Assembly (NCBI GenBank): GCA_903839955.1
Contig: CAIMEI010000094.1
Span: forward strand, 1-6,143
DNA: 6,143 nucleotides
Direction: 5' to 3'
DNA from: Candidatus Falkowiibacteriota bacterium
GTDB taxonomy: Bacteria; Patescibacteriota; Patescibacteriia; Patescibacteriales; UBA12465
Shown here: positions 1 through 6,114 of the stretch, piece after piece
Layout: each line of letters opens with the position of its first letter
Position numbering within the stretch: the stretch's first letter is position 1
Position numbers and translations under genes: made by a program
Notes under the pieces: generated by a model
What the model was told of the DNA's origin: nothing
What the model saw: the letters and a program-made list of their open reading frames with translations, nothing else
Databases searched by the model: none

Positions 1-1305
1 GTCGGCGCCATCATTTTGGGCGAATTCACCCATATCAAAGAAGGCGACGAGGTACAGGCCACCAAGCGCATTTTGGAAGTACCGGTCGGCGAAGCTTTAG
101 TCGGTCGCGTCGTTAATCCACTCGGTGAGCCGATGGACGGCAAGGGAAAAATTGAAGCTAGTAAATTTTATCCAGTAGAAAAAATCGCTCCGGGCGTCAT
201 CACCCGCGCTTCGGTTAATCAGCCAGTGCAAACCGGTGTTAAATCCATTGACGCGATGATTCCGATTGGCCGCGGCCAGCGCGAACTCATCATCGGTGAT
301 CGCCAGTTGGGTAAAACCGCTTTGGCGATTGACACCATCATCAACCAGAAAGGGCAGAACATGAAGTGCGTTTACGTCGCGATTGGTCAAAAAGAATCCA
401 AAGTGGCCGGCATCGTCGCCAAATTGGAAGAAGCGGGCGCGATGGCCTATACTACCATTGTTTTAGCGGGCGCTTCCACTCCGGCCTCATTATTGTATAT
501 TGCTCCTTATGCCGGCTGTGCGATGGCCGAATATTTCCTGGACAAGGGTGAAGATGTGTTGATTGTCTATGATGATTTGTCCAAACATGCGGTTTCCTAC
601 CGTGAAATTTCGCTTTTACTCCGCCGTCCTCCGGGCCGCGAAGCCTACCCGGGCGACGTTTTCTATCTCCACTCTCGTTTACTAGAACGCGCCTGCAAAT
701 TGAACGCCGACTACGGTGGCGGCTCCATCACTGCTTTGCCGATTATTGAAACTCAAGCTGGCGACCTTTCCGCCTATATCCCAACCAACGTTATTTCTAT
801 CACTGATGGCCAGATTTTCTTGGAACCGGAATTATTCTACCAGGGCAATCGCCCGGCCGTGAACGCTGGCTTGTCGGTTTCCCGCGTCGGTTCTTCCGCG
901 CAGATCAAGGCGATGAAAAAAGTGGCTGGCAAAATGCGTTTGGAAGCGGCTCAATACCGTGAATTGGCGGCTTTCGCCCAATTCGGTTCTGACCTCGATG
1001 AAGATACCCGCAAGAAATTGGAACGCGGCAAGCGCTTATATGAAATCTTCAAACAGGATCAATACCAGCCTTTGTCCGTAGCCAAACAAGTTTTGATTTA
1101 CTGGTCGCTCTTGGGCGGTTTCTTGGATGACGTGGCCGTGGAAGACGTGCGCAAATTTGAAGCCGGTTTATATAAATATGCCGACCTGCACGATGACGCT
1201 TTGAAGCTCATCGCCGAAAAGAAAGAAATGAGTGAAGAGGTGGAAACTGGCCTGAAAAAACTAGTAGAAGATTATCGTGCCACGGTTGATTATCTGGTTA
1301 AGTAG
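1..1305 (+). CDS. atpA: F1 ATP synthase subunit alpha, 5'-truncated by window edge
   Basis: Alpha subunit of the F-type ATP synthase, the non-catalytic nucleotide-binding partner of beta in the alpha3-beta3 head on the cytoplasmic face of the membrane. The frame is open from base 1, so the gene starts upstream. The first residues (VGAIILG) align by eye with about residue 71 of E. coli AtpA, so roughly 70 residues are missing, leaving 434 visible of about 504. Visible landmarks (visible numbering) are the Walker A loop GDRQLGKT at residues 99-106 (from base 295), the Walker B strand VLIVYDD around 186-192, the block RRPPGREAYPGDVFYLHSR, the motif ALPIIETQAGD, and the arginine finger in SVSRVG at R295. 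The C-terminal helical domain is complete and ends in a TAG stop. One oddity is Leu in the P-loop where E. coli has Thr (GDRQTGKT). The TTG at base 16 is internal, not the start. Identification is secure. Confidence 0.98.
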   Translation, partial: VGAIILGEFTHIKEGDEVQATKRILEVPVGEALVGRVVNPLGEPMDGKGKIEASKFYPVEKIAPGVITRASVNQPVQTGVKSIDAMIPIGRGQRELIIGDRQLGKTALAIDTIINQKGQNMKCVYVAIGQKESKVAGIVAKLEEAGAMAYTTIVLAGASTPASLLYIAPYAGCAMAEYFLDKGEDVLIVYDDLSKHAVSYREISLLLRRPPGREAYPGDVFYLHSRLLERACKLNADYGGGSITALPIIETQAGDLSAYIPTNVISITDGQIFLEPELFYQGNRPAVNAGLSVSRVGSSAQIKAMKKVAGKMRLEAAQYRELAAFAQFGSDLDEDTRKKLERGKRLYEIFKQDQYQPLSVAKQVLIYWSLLGGFLDDVAVEDVRKFEAGLYKYADLHDDALKLIAEKKEMSEEVETGLKKLVEDYRATVDYLVK

Positions 1306-1403
1306 GGGATCGGTTTATAAAAAATAAAGCACTGATTGATTGAAATATATTTTTTAGCGAATTGGTTAAGTAAAGGTTTATTTTATAAAAGATAAAGAGC
1401 TGA
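1295..1403. repeat. Imperfect 41-nt direct repeat, two copies 68 nt apart
   Basis: Copy 1 is 1295-1335 and copy 2 is 1363-1403. They align without gaps over 41 nt with 32 identities counted by hand. Both begin TGGTTAAGTA, share TTATAAAA and TAAAG in the middle, and end CTGA. Copy 1 includes the last codons and stop of atpA. Copy 2 lies in the gap and its last five bases are the start of the hairpin's left arm. The likely origin is local duplication of the atpA 3' end followed by drift, although shared AT-richness inflates the match. No function is evident. Confidence 0.5.
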
Positions 1404-1503
1404 AATGTTTTTTCTTTTTCCATGTTTTTTCGTAAAGTGAAAATTAATTAAAAATTAATTTTCGCCCCAGAAAAAAAACAGGAGAAAGAAAAAACATTTC
1501 AGC
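1399..1503 (+). repeat. Long inverted repeat / predicted mRNA hairpin in front of atpG
   Basis: The left arm 1399-1421 (GCTGAAATG, T6, C, T5, CC) is complementary to the right arm 1481-1503 at 22 of 23 positions. The exception, G1484, would form a G-U pair in RNA, so a 23-bp helix is possible. Inside it, 1423-1430 can pair with 1473-1480 (8 bp, with A1422 bulged). An inner perfect hairpin, 1439-1449 with 1453-1463, has 11 bp and an AAA loop. The helix ends 7 nt before the atpG ATG. The only GGAG in the region (1481-1484) is inside the right arm and 26 nt from the ATG. Pairing is seen directly. A role in translation control, RNA processing or stability is inference. The alternative is a remnant of a small inverted-repeat element. 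Confidence 0.75.
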
Positions 1504-1510
1504 GAATGCT

Positions 1511-2461
1511 ATGGGGAAGACCAAAGAAATCTCCCGCCGCATCAAATCGGTTGCCAATACTAAGAAAATTACTCGGGCAATGGAAATGGTGGCGGCGGCG
1601 AAGATGAGAAAAGCCATCGAAGCCGTTTTGAAAACTCGCACTTATGCTAATTTAAGCTGGGAGACGGTTTTGCATTTGGCGAAACTGTCTGAATCGCGCA
1701 GCGAGCCGCTTCATAATCTTCTGGCCAAGCGCCAAGATATCAAGCGCGTCGCCATTATCGTGGTTACTTCCAATCGGGGTTTATGCGGCGGTTTCAACTC
1801 TTCCTTGATTGCTAAAATCAAAGAGTCTATCGTGCGGCATCCGGTCGCGACCGATTTTATTTTGATTGGCCGCAAAGCCGCTTCGCTTTATGGCCTGCCC
1901 AACACTGAGGTAGCCGCGGAATTTCCGAAAGAAGATATCTTAAATAATATTCAGGAAATTGCCCCAATCACCACGATGGCGATGGCTGATTATTTGGCCG
2001 GAAAATACGATAAAATCTTGGTAGCCTATACCGATTTTGTCAGTGCCGCCCGCCAAGTGCCGCGCGTTAAGCAATTATTGCCGGTTGATTTGGAGGCCGA
2101 AGAAAATTTGGGTTTAGCGGGCGCTGACTCGCCGCTGAAAGTTAGCAAAACCATGATTGCTGAAAAAGAGGCAAAACACTTGACCACCGCTGAGGGAAGC
2201 TATGAATTTATTTTTGAGCCGAGCGCCGGTGAAGTTTTGGATAAGATCATTCCGCGTCTTCTGGAAGTCCAGTTGTATCAGGCTTTCCTGGAATCAAATG
2301 CTTCGGAGCACAGCGCGCGCATGAGCGCCATGCACCAAGCGACGGAAGCGGCGACGGACATGGTGGCGGAATTAACTTTATTTTATAACAAGGCGCGCCA
2401 AGCTGGCATCACCGCGGAAATTGCGGAAATCAGCGCCGGGGCCAATGCTTTGGCAGAATAA
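1511..2461 (+). CDS. atpG: F1 ATP synthase subunit gamma
   Basis: Gamma subunit, the asymmetric central shaft that rotates inside the alpha3-beta3 head and couples proton flow through Fo to ATP synthesis. The protein is 316 aa, somewhat longer than the roughly 287 aa of E. coli. The N-terminal helix (residues 1-35) has the family pattern KEISRRIKSV...TKKITRAMEMVAAAKM. The Rossmann-like middle domain carries TSNRGLCGGFN at 86-96, then GRKAASLY near 120-127 and the segment YTDFVSAARQVP near 173-184. The C-terminal helix (about 240-316) has ASEHSARMSAMHQAT and LFYNKARQAGIT, the most conserved part of the family. The extra length lies mainly around 195-230. The ATG at 1511 is chosen because it places MGKTKEI where other gamma subunits begin. 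It has no close Shine-Dalgarno motif and follows the hairpin by 7 nt. An ATG at 1506 is out of frame. Confidence 0.97.
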   Translation: MGKTKEISRRIKSVANTKKITRAMEMVAAAKMRKAIEAVLKTRTYANLSWETVLHLAKLSESRSEPLHNLLAKRQDIKRVAIIVVTSNRGLCGGFNSSLIAKIKESIVRHPVATDFILIGRKAASLYGLPNTEVAAEFPKEDILNNIQEIAPITTMAMADYLAGKYDKILVAYTDFVSAARQVPRVKQLLPVDLEAEENLGLAGADSPLKVSKTMIAEKEAKHLTTAEGSYEFIFEPSAGEVLDKIIPRLLEVQLYQAFLESNASEHSARMSAMHQATEAATDMVAELTLFYNKARQAGITAEIAEISAGANALAE

Positions 2462-2490
2462 TTTTTCAAGATAACAATAATTTAAACTAT

Positions 2491-3876
2491 ATGTCAGAAA
2501 AAAAACAAAACCTCGGCATCATCAAGCAGGTTATCGGCGTCGTTGTCGATGTATATTTCCCGGAACGCCTGCCGGAAATTTATCATGCCTTGGAAATTGA
2601 TAATAACGGCCAGCGCCTGATTTTGGAAGTGGAACAGCACACCGGCGCCAATTTGGTCCGCTGTATCGCCATGGGTTCAACCGATGGTTTGCGGCGCGGC
2701 GGCGAGGTCCTGGACACGGGCGCGCCGATTTCTGTTCCCGTCGGCAAAGAAACTCTGGGCCGCATTTTTAATGTTTTGGGAGAAACCGTGGATGGCGGCG
2801 AAGCTGTCAAAACTGATAAGTATTATCCCATTCATCGCCCAGCGCCGAAATTCGTGGAGCAATCCAATAAAACGGAAATTCTAGAAACTGGCATCAAGGT
2901 CATCGACCTCATTTGTCCGATTGCCAAAGGCGGAAAAGTCGGCTTGTTCGGCGGCGCCGGCGTTGGTAAAACCGTGGTTATTTTGGAATTGATTCACAAT
3001 ATTGCCAGCCAGCACGGCGGTTATTCCGTTTTTGCCGGTGTCGGCGAAAGAACTCGCGAAGGAAATGATTTGTATCATGAAATGAAAGATAGCGGCGTTT
3101 TGGATAAGGTGTCCATGGTTTTTGGCCAAATGAATGAACCGCCCGGCGCCCGCGCTCGCGTGGCTTTGTCCGGTTTGTCCATTGCCGAATATTTCCGCGA
3201 TGAAGCTCATCAAGACGTATTATTCTTCGTGGATAATATTTTCCGCTTCACTCAAGCCGGTTCCGAAGTTTCCGCTTTATTGGGTCGCATGCCTTCAGCG
3301 GTGGGTTATCAGCCGACTTTGGCCACCGAAATGGGTGAACTGCAAGAACGTATTACTTCCACTAAGGACGGTTCCATCACTTCTATCCAGGCAGTTTACG
3401 TGCCGGCCGACGATTTGACCGATCCAGCGCCAGCGACGACTTTCGGCCACTTGGATTCCACCGTGGTTTTGTCCCGCTCTTTGTCCGAACTCGGTATTTA
3501 TCCGGCGGTTGACCCGTTAGACTCCTCTTCTATTATTTTGGATCCGAAAATTGTCGGTCAAGACCACTACGAAGTGGCCCGCGGCGTGCAAAAAATCTTG
3601 CAGCGCTATAAAGATTTGCAAGATATCATCGCTATTTTGGGTATGGAAGAATTATCTTCCGAAGACAAGGTGGTGGTGGCGCGCGCCCGCAAAATTCAGA
3701 AATTTTTGTCTCAGCCTTTCGCGGTCGCTGAAGCTTTTACAGGCCGCTCTGGTAAATATGTGAAATTAGCCGACACCATCCGCAGTTTTCAAGAAATTCT
3801 GGCCGGCAAGCATGACGACAAAAACGAAGACGATTTCTATATGAAGGGCGGAATTGAAGAAGTCGGTCAAGAATAA
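2491..3876 (+). CDS. atpD: F1 ATP synthase subunit beta
   Basis: Catalytic beta subunit of the F-type ATP synthase, which makes ATP from ADP and phosphate at the alpha/beta interfaces. At 461 aa it is the normal family length. In order it has the N-terminal beta-barrel (1-80, with VIGVVVDVYF), the Walker A loop GGAGVGKT at 154-161, the catalytic glutamate in GERTREG (E186, matching E. coli E181), the Walker B strand VLFFVDN ending at D248, the FTQAGSEVSALLGRMPSAVG block at 253-272, and PADDLTDPAPATTF at 305-318. The C-terminal domain has the DELSEED-type lever as EELSSED at 386-392, one acidic residue fewer. All catalytic residues I can check are present, so the enzyme should be active. It lies 29 nt after atpG. 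The ATG at 2491 gives a standard N-terminus. The AT-rich leader has no Shine-Dalgarno motif. Confidence 0.98.
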   Translation: MSEKKQNLGIIKQVIGVVVDVYFPERLPEIYHALEIDNNGQRLILEVEQHTGANLVRCIAMGSTDGLRRGGEVLDTGAPISVPVGKETLGRIFNVLGETVDGGEAVKTDKYYPIHRPAPKFVEQSNKTEILETGIKVIDLICPIAKGGKVGLFGGAGVGKTVVILELIHNIASQHGGYSVFAGVGERTREGNDLYHEMKDSGVLDKVSMVFGQMNEPPGARARVALSGLSIAEYFRDEAHQDVLFFVDNIFRFTQAGSEVSALLGRMPSAVGYQPTLATEMGELQERITSTKDGSITSIQAVYVPADDLTDPAPATTFGHLDSTVVLSRSLSELGIYPAVDPLDSSSIILDPKIVGQDHYEVARGVQKILQRYKDLQDIIAILGMEELSSEDKVVVARARKIQKFLSQPFAVAEAFTGRSGKYVKLADTIRSFQEILAGKHDDKNEDDFYMKGGIEEVGQE

Positions 3877-3885
3877 TTAATCCAT

Positions 3886-4332
3886 ATGTCCGAAAACCAA
3901 AGCATTAAATTTGAGATTGCCACCCCGGAAAGAGTGCTCTTTAAGGAGCAGATTCTCCAGGCGAGCGTTCCGACGCAAGCCGGCGAGGTGACTATTTTGC
4001 CGGATCACATCCCAATGGTTTCTATTTTGAAACCGGGTGTTTTGGATATCCGCTTATTGAATGGCGAAACGGTTTTGATGTCCGTTTCTGGCGGTTTTTT
4101 GGAAGTTTTGAAAAATAAAATTGTCATTTTAGCTGACACCGCCGAAAGAGCCGAGGAATTGGATGAACAGCGCATCAAGGAAGCGCGCGCCAAGGCCGAA
4201 GAAATGCACCAGAGCGAGCAGTTTAAGGATGACGTGGAATTCGCTGATTTGGCGGTGCGCTTAGAAAAAGAATTGGCGCGCGAACGCACGCTGAGCAAAT
4301 GGCGCAAATTAAAAGGTTTGCAAAAAAAATAA
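3886..4332 (+). CDS. atpC: F1 ATP synthase subunit epsilon
   Basis: Epsilon subunit of the central stalk, which binds gamma and the c-ring and in many bacteria inhibits ATP hydrolysis through its C-terminal helices. The protein is 148 aa, slightly longer than the usual 130-140. The N-terminal beta-sandwich (about 1-88) shows FEIATPERVLF at 9-19, then GEVTILPDHIPMVSILKPGVL spanning 33-53, and GGFLEV at 69-74. From about 88 to the end, charged Ala/Glu/Lys-rich sequence (AERAEELDEQRIKEARAKAEE) predicts the two-helix hairpin, so this is the long, potentially regulatory form and not a short one lacking the helices. The lysine-rich tail ends GLQKK. It starts 9 nt after the atpD stop, which suggests translation by ribosomes arriving from atpD. 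No Shine-Dalgarno motif is visible. Confidence 0.95.
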   Translation: MSENQSIKFEIATPERVLFKEQILQASVPTQAGEVTILPDHIPMVSILKPGVLDIRLLNGETVLMSVSGGFLEVLKNKIVILADTAERAEELDEQRIKEARAKAEEMHQSEQFKDDVEFADLAVRLEKELARERTLSKWRKLKGLQKK

Positions 4333-4354
4333 ATAGACAACTAAATAAATCAAC

Positions 4355-5167
4355 ATGAACACAATCGAAAATGGACACGAAGTTACTGTCCACGAAAACC
4401 TGAACCTTGGCTGGGATAAGTCTCGCCAAAACAAAGTTATCGCCCACTTATTGGAGGGCGGGGATTTGCAAGAAGTAATGGAGAGTCTTTCTGGCTTTTC
4501 TGAGTCTTTTGCCCACGCCCTCGACACTATTGATTGTTCCGACGGCCGAGTTTTGGATGGTCGGAAAATCGGCATTGCGGGAAGTGGTTTACTGCTTTCA
4601 TCCGAGGAACGGGCTAAATTCATCGAAACCTATAAGGGGAAAATAAGGGAACTCACCACGCATCGCGATTGCGGGGCGGCGGGGATTGCCTTCAAATCTT
4701 TGTCGGTCGAAGACATTCCTGCAGGCGTCAGCACTGCTGATGAATATGGTACTTATCTCGGGCAAAAAATGGCCGAGGAACTGGGTACCACGCATCGTTT
4801 TCTGGAAATGGACGAGATGGCCAATAGCTACCACAATGAAGTTGGAATTGTTGTTGACCAAACTGGCCGCTTTGATTCCACTAATCTGGCTGATTTTCCG
4901 GCGCATTTTGTTTGTTCGGGCGCTGGTTTTGGTTTATCACCAGAGTATATGAAGAGCGAGATTAAAACTTTGGCCGGTATTGCCTTGGGTGACCATGGCT
5001 TCGGCAAAAGATTTGATAGCGCCAATCCTTTGTATCTCATCGTGGTGGCCAATAACCACTCCGAACTGCTGAGATGGGAAGAAGTGGCGAAAGAAGCGCT
5101 TGCCGATTTCGGCGATCGAATTGCCATTAAAGGATTTATCCGGCCAGACACGGCAGAAAAGAATTAA
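4355..5167 (+). CDS. Beta-carbonic-anhydrase-like zinc protein, divergent, last gene of the atp unit
   Basis: A 270-aa protein with no signal peptide or membrane segment, so probably cytoplasmic. Residues 59-66 read IDCSDGRV and 102-108 read THRDCGA. These match the beta-carbonic anhydrase zinc site Cys-x-Asp-x-Arg ... His-x2-Cys, giving C61, H103 and C106 as zinc ligands and D63/R65 as the catalytic dyad. The segment between, GRKIGIAGSGLLL (69-81), sits where known enzymes have the strand and 'RNA(G/N)' loop. The Cys-to-His distance is 42 residues, against 56 in E. coli Can, so the fold is shortened there. VGIVVDQTGRF (163-173) resembles the family's last strand, leaving about 100 further residues (174-270, including C187) with no counterpart I recognise. 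The expected reaction is CO2 hydration to bicarbonate and a proton, but the fold also includes enzymes acting on COS or CS2. It starts 22 nt after atpC, with a terminator directly after it, so it is probably co-transcribed with the ATP synthase genes. Fold assignment is fairly sure; substrate is not. Confidence 0.75.
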   Translation: MNTIENGHEVTVHENLNLGWDKSRQNKVIAHLLEGGDLQEVMESLSGFSESFAHALDTIDCSDGRVLDGRKIGIAGSGLLLSSEERAKFIETYKGKIRELTTHRDCGAAGIAFKSLSVEDIPAGVSTADEYGTYLGQKMAEELGTTHRFLEMDEMANSYHNEVGIVVDQTGRFDSTNLADFPAHFVCSGAGFGLSPEYMKSEIKTLAGIALGDHGFGKRFDSANPLYLIVVANNHSELLRWEEVAKEALADFGDRIAIKGFIRPDTAEKN

Positions 5168-5171
5168 GAAA

Positions 5172-5203
5172 AAGACCCCTCGCTGAAAGGGGTCTTATTT
5201 TTT
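5172..5203 (+). terminator. Intrinsic terminator of the atp unit, probably bidirectional
   Basis: AAGACCCCT (5172-5180) pairs perfectly with AGGGGTCTT (5188-5196) around a 7-nt loop, and after one A is followed by six T (5198-5203). It lies 4 nt after the stop codon at 5165-5167. Read on the - strand, the same stem is followed by a run of T, so it can also end uppP transcription arriving from the other side. Confidence 0.93.
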
Positions 5204-5219
5204 AGGGGGATGAATTTAT

Positions 5220-6008
5220 TTAAAGCAAAATAGCTAACAGCACCAGAGCGCCGAGGGCAATACGATACCAGCCGAAGCCTTTGAAGTCATTTTTCTGGAT
5301 GTATTTCACAAAGAATTTGATGCCCAGAATGGCGGTGATGAAAGCGGCAATGAAGCCGATTGCCAATAAACCGGTGTGTCCGCCGTGGAGAGCGCCGGGG
5401 CTTTTGTAGAGATCTAGAGCAGAGGCGGCGAGCATGGTGGGAATGGCGAGCAAGAAAGAAAACTCCACGATTGTCCGGCGATTGATGCCCAGGGCGAGAC
5501 CGCCGATGATGGTCGCGGCGGAGCGGGAAACGCCTGGAATGATGGCAAAAGATTGGGCGACGCCGAGAATCACCGCTTGTTTGTAGGTTATCTTGTCCAA
5601 GGATAGTTCGTTATTTTTGGCTTCAGCGGGGCGTTTTTTGGCGTACCATTTTTCAAAAACAATCAGCACGATGCCGCCGACAAGCAGGGCGGCGCCAATC
5701 ACCGGCAAGCTTTCCATCAGGAAACTTTTGACGATTTTATACATCAAGAGGCCGATAATTGCGGTTGGGATAAAGGCAGCGGCTAATTTCCAAATCAAAG
5801 AAAAATTTTGCCAAATTCTTTTCCAATAGAGAACGACCACAGAAAGAATAGCGCCGAGCTGAATGAAGATTTCAAAAGTCTTCAAGAAATCGGTTTCTGG
5901 CAAAGCCATTAGCTTGCCGGCGATGATCATGTGAGCGGTGGAGGAAATGGGAAGAAATTCCGTAATACCCTCAACGATACCGAGAACTAACGCATGGATA
6001 AAATTCAT
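5220..6008 (-). CDS. uppP: Undecaprenyl-diphosphate phosphatase (UppP/BacA family)
   Basis: Integral membrane enzyme that removes one phosphate from undecaprenyl diphosphate, returning the C55 lipid carrier to peptidoglycan and surface-glycan synthesis. Members of this family can give bacitracin resistance when abundant. The 262-aa protein is close to the usual 265-275. It carries both signature regions: EGITEFLPISSTAHM at 13-27, with the conserved acidic residues E13 and E17 and H26, and PGVSRSAATI at 158-167, with the conserved R162. Hydrophobic segments fill most of the chain (about 1-12, 45-62, 73-93, 102-119, 145-157, 183-199, 213-236 and 247-262). A basic cytoplasmic-type loop (KWYAKKRPAEAKNN) lies at 120-133. 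The ATG at 6006-6008 is chosen because the family begins just before the first motif. It converges on the atp unit with the shared terminator between them. A single-gene transcript is likely. Confidence 0.97.
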   Translation of the reverse strand: MNFIHALVLGIVEGITEFLPISSTAHMIIAGKLMALPETDFLKTFEIFIQLGAILSVVVLYWKRIWQNFSLIWKLAAAFIPTAIIGLLMYKIVKSFLMESLPVIGAALLVGGIVLIVFEKWYAKKRPAEAKNNELSLDKITYKQAVILGVAQSFAIIPGVSRSAATIIGGLALGINRRTIVEFSFLLAIPTMLAASALDLYKSPGALHGGHTGLLAIGFIAAFITAILGIKFFVKYIQKNDFKGFGWYRIALGALVLLAILL

Positions 6009-6017
6009 AAGTTTAAA

Positions 6018-6047
6018 ATTATAAATTTATTTTACCCTAATTATCAA
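6018..6047 (-). promoter_or_regulatory. uppP promoter, predicted leaderless transcript
   Basis: On the - strand there is a TTGATA -35 box (6042-6047, 5 of 6 to consensus) and a perfect TATAAT -10 box (6018-6023), separated by 18 nt. Only 9 nt lie between the -10 box and the uppP ATG. Transcription normally starts about 7 nt after the -10 box, so the mRNA would begin 0-3 nt before the start codon. There is no room for a Shine-Dalgarno motif and none is seen. Confidence 0.7.
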
Positions 6048-6060
6048 CTCTTGGCCACCA

Positions 6061-6089
6061 TTGACAAAAAACAGAAAAAGTCCTAACAT
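6061..6089 (+). promoter_or_regulatory. Promoter of the gene starting at 6115
   Basis: A perfect TTGACA -35 box (6061-6066) and TAACAT -10 box (6084-6089, 4 of 6 to TATAAT) are separated by exactly 17 nt. The expected transcription start near 6096 gives a leader of about 19 nt before the ATG at 6115. The -35 boxes of this promoter and the divergent uppP promoter are 13 nt apart, so the two could compete for polymerase or share a regulator. Confidence 0.6.
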
Positions 6090-6114
6090 GGGGGCATACT
6101 TTAACAATTAAATT

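Noticed and set aside
1362..1389. Possible internal promoter for atpG: TTGGTT, 16 nt, TATAAA
   Set aside because: The -35 match is weak (TTG only) in very AT-rich sequence, and a similar pair in the first repeat copy (1294-1321) overlaps the end of atpA. It may be chance, so it is not annotated.
1399..1470. Intrinsic terminator after atpA
   Set aside because: The stems are AT-rich and no GC-rich stem is followed by a T-run on the + strand. The T-rich stretches are inside the stem's left side. Ending transcription here would cut off the essential gamma and beta genes.
1397..1505. Hairpin region as an intact miniature transposable element
   Set aside because: The bases flanking the arms share only GA, no longer target duplication is seen, and there is one copy in the window. 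This remains an alternative only.
1444..1641. 65-aa open frame on the - strand across the atpG start
   Set aside because: It is antisense to the conserved atpG N-terminus and resembles no family. It is a shadow frame.
2881..3213. 110-aa open frame on the - strand inside atpD
   Set aside because: It overlaps fully with conserved beta-subunit coding sequence and is a composition-driven shadow.
4828..5151. 107-aa open frame on the - strand opposite the carbonic-anhydrase-like gene
   Set aside because: The + strand frame has a recognisable zinc-site signature and fits the operon spacing. The antisense frame shows no motif.
6088..6111. ATG at 6088 as the start of a leader peptide or of the next gene
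   Set aside because: It reaches TAA after seven codons and lies at or before the predicted transcription start.
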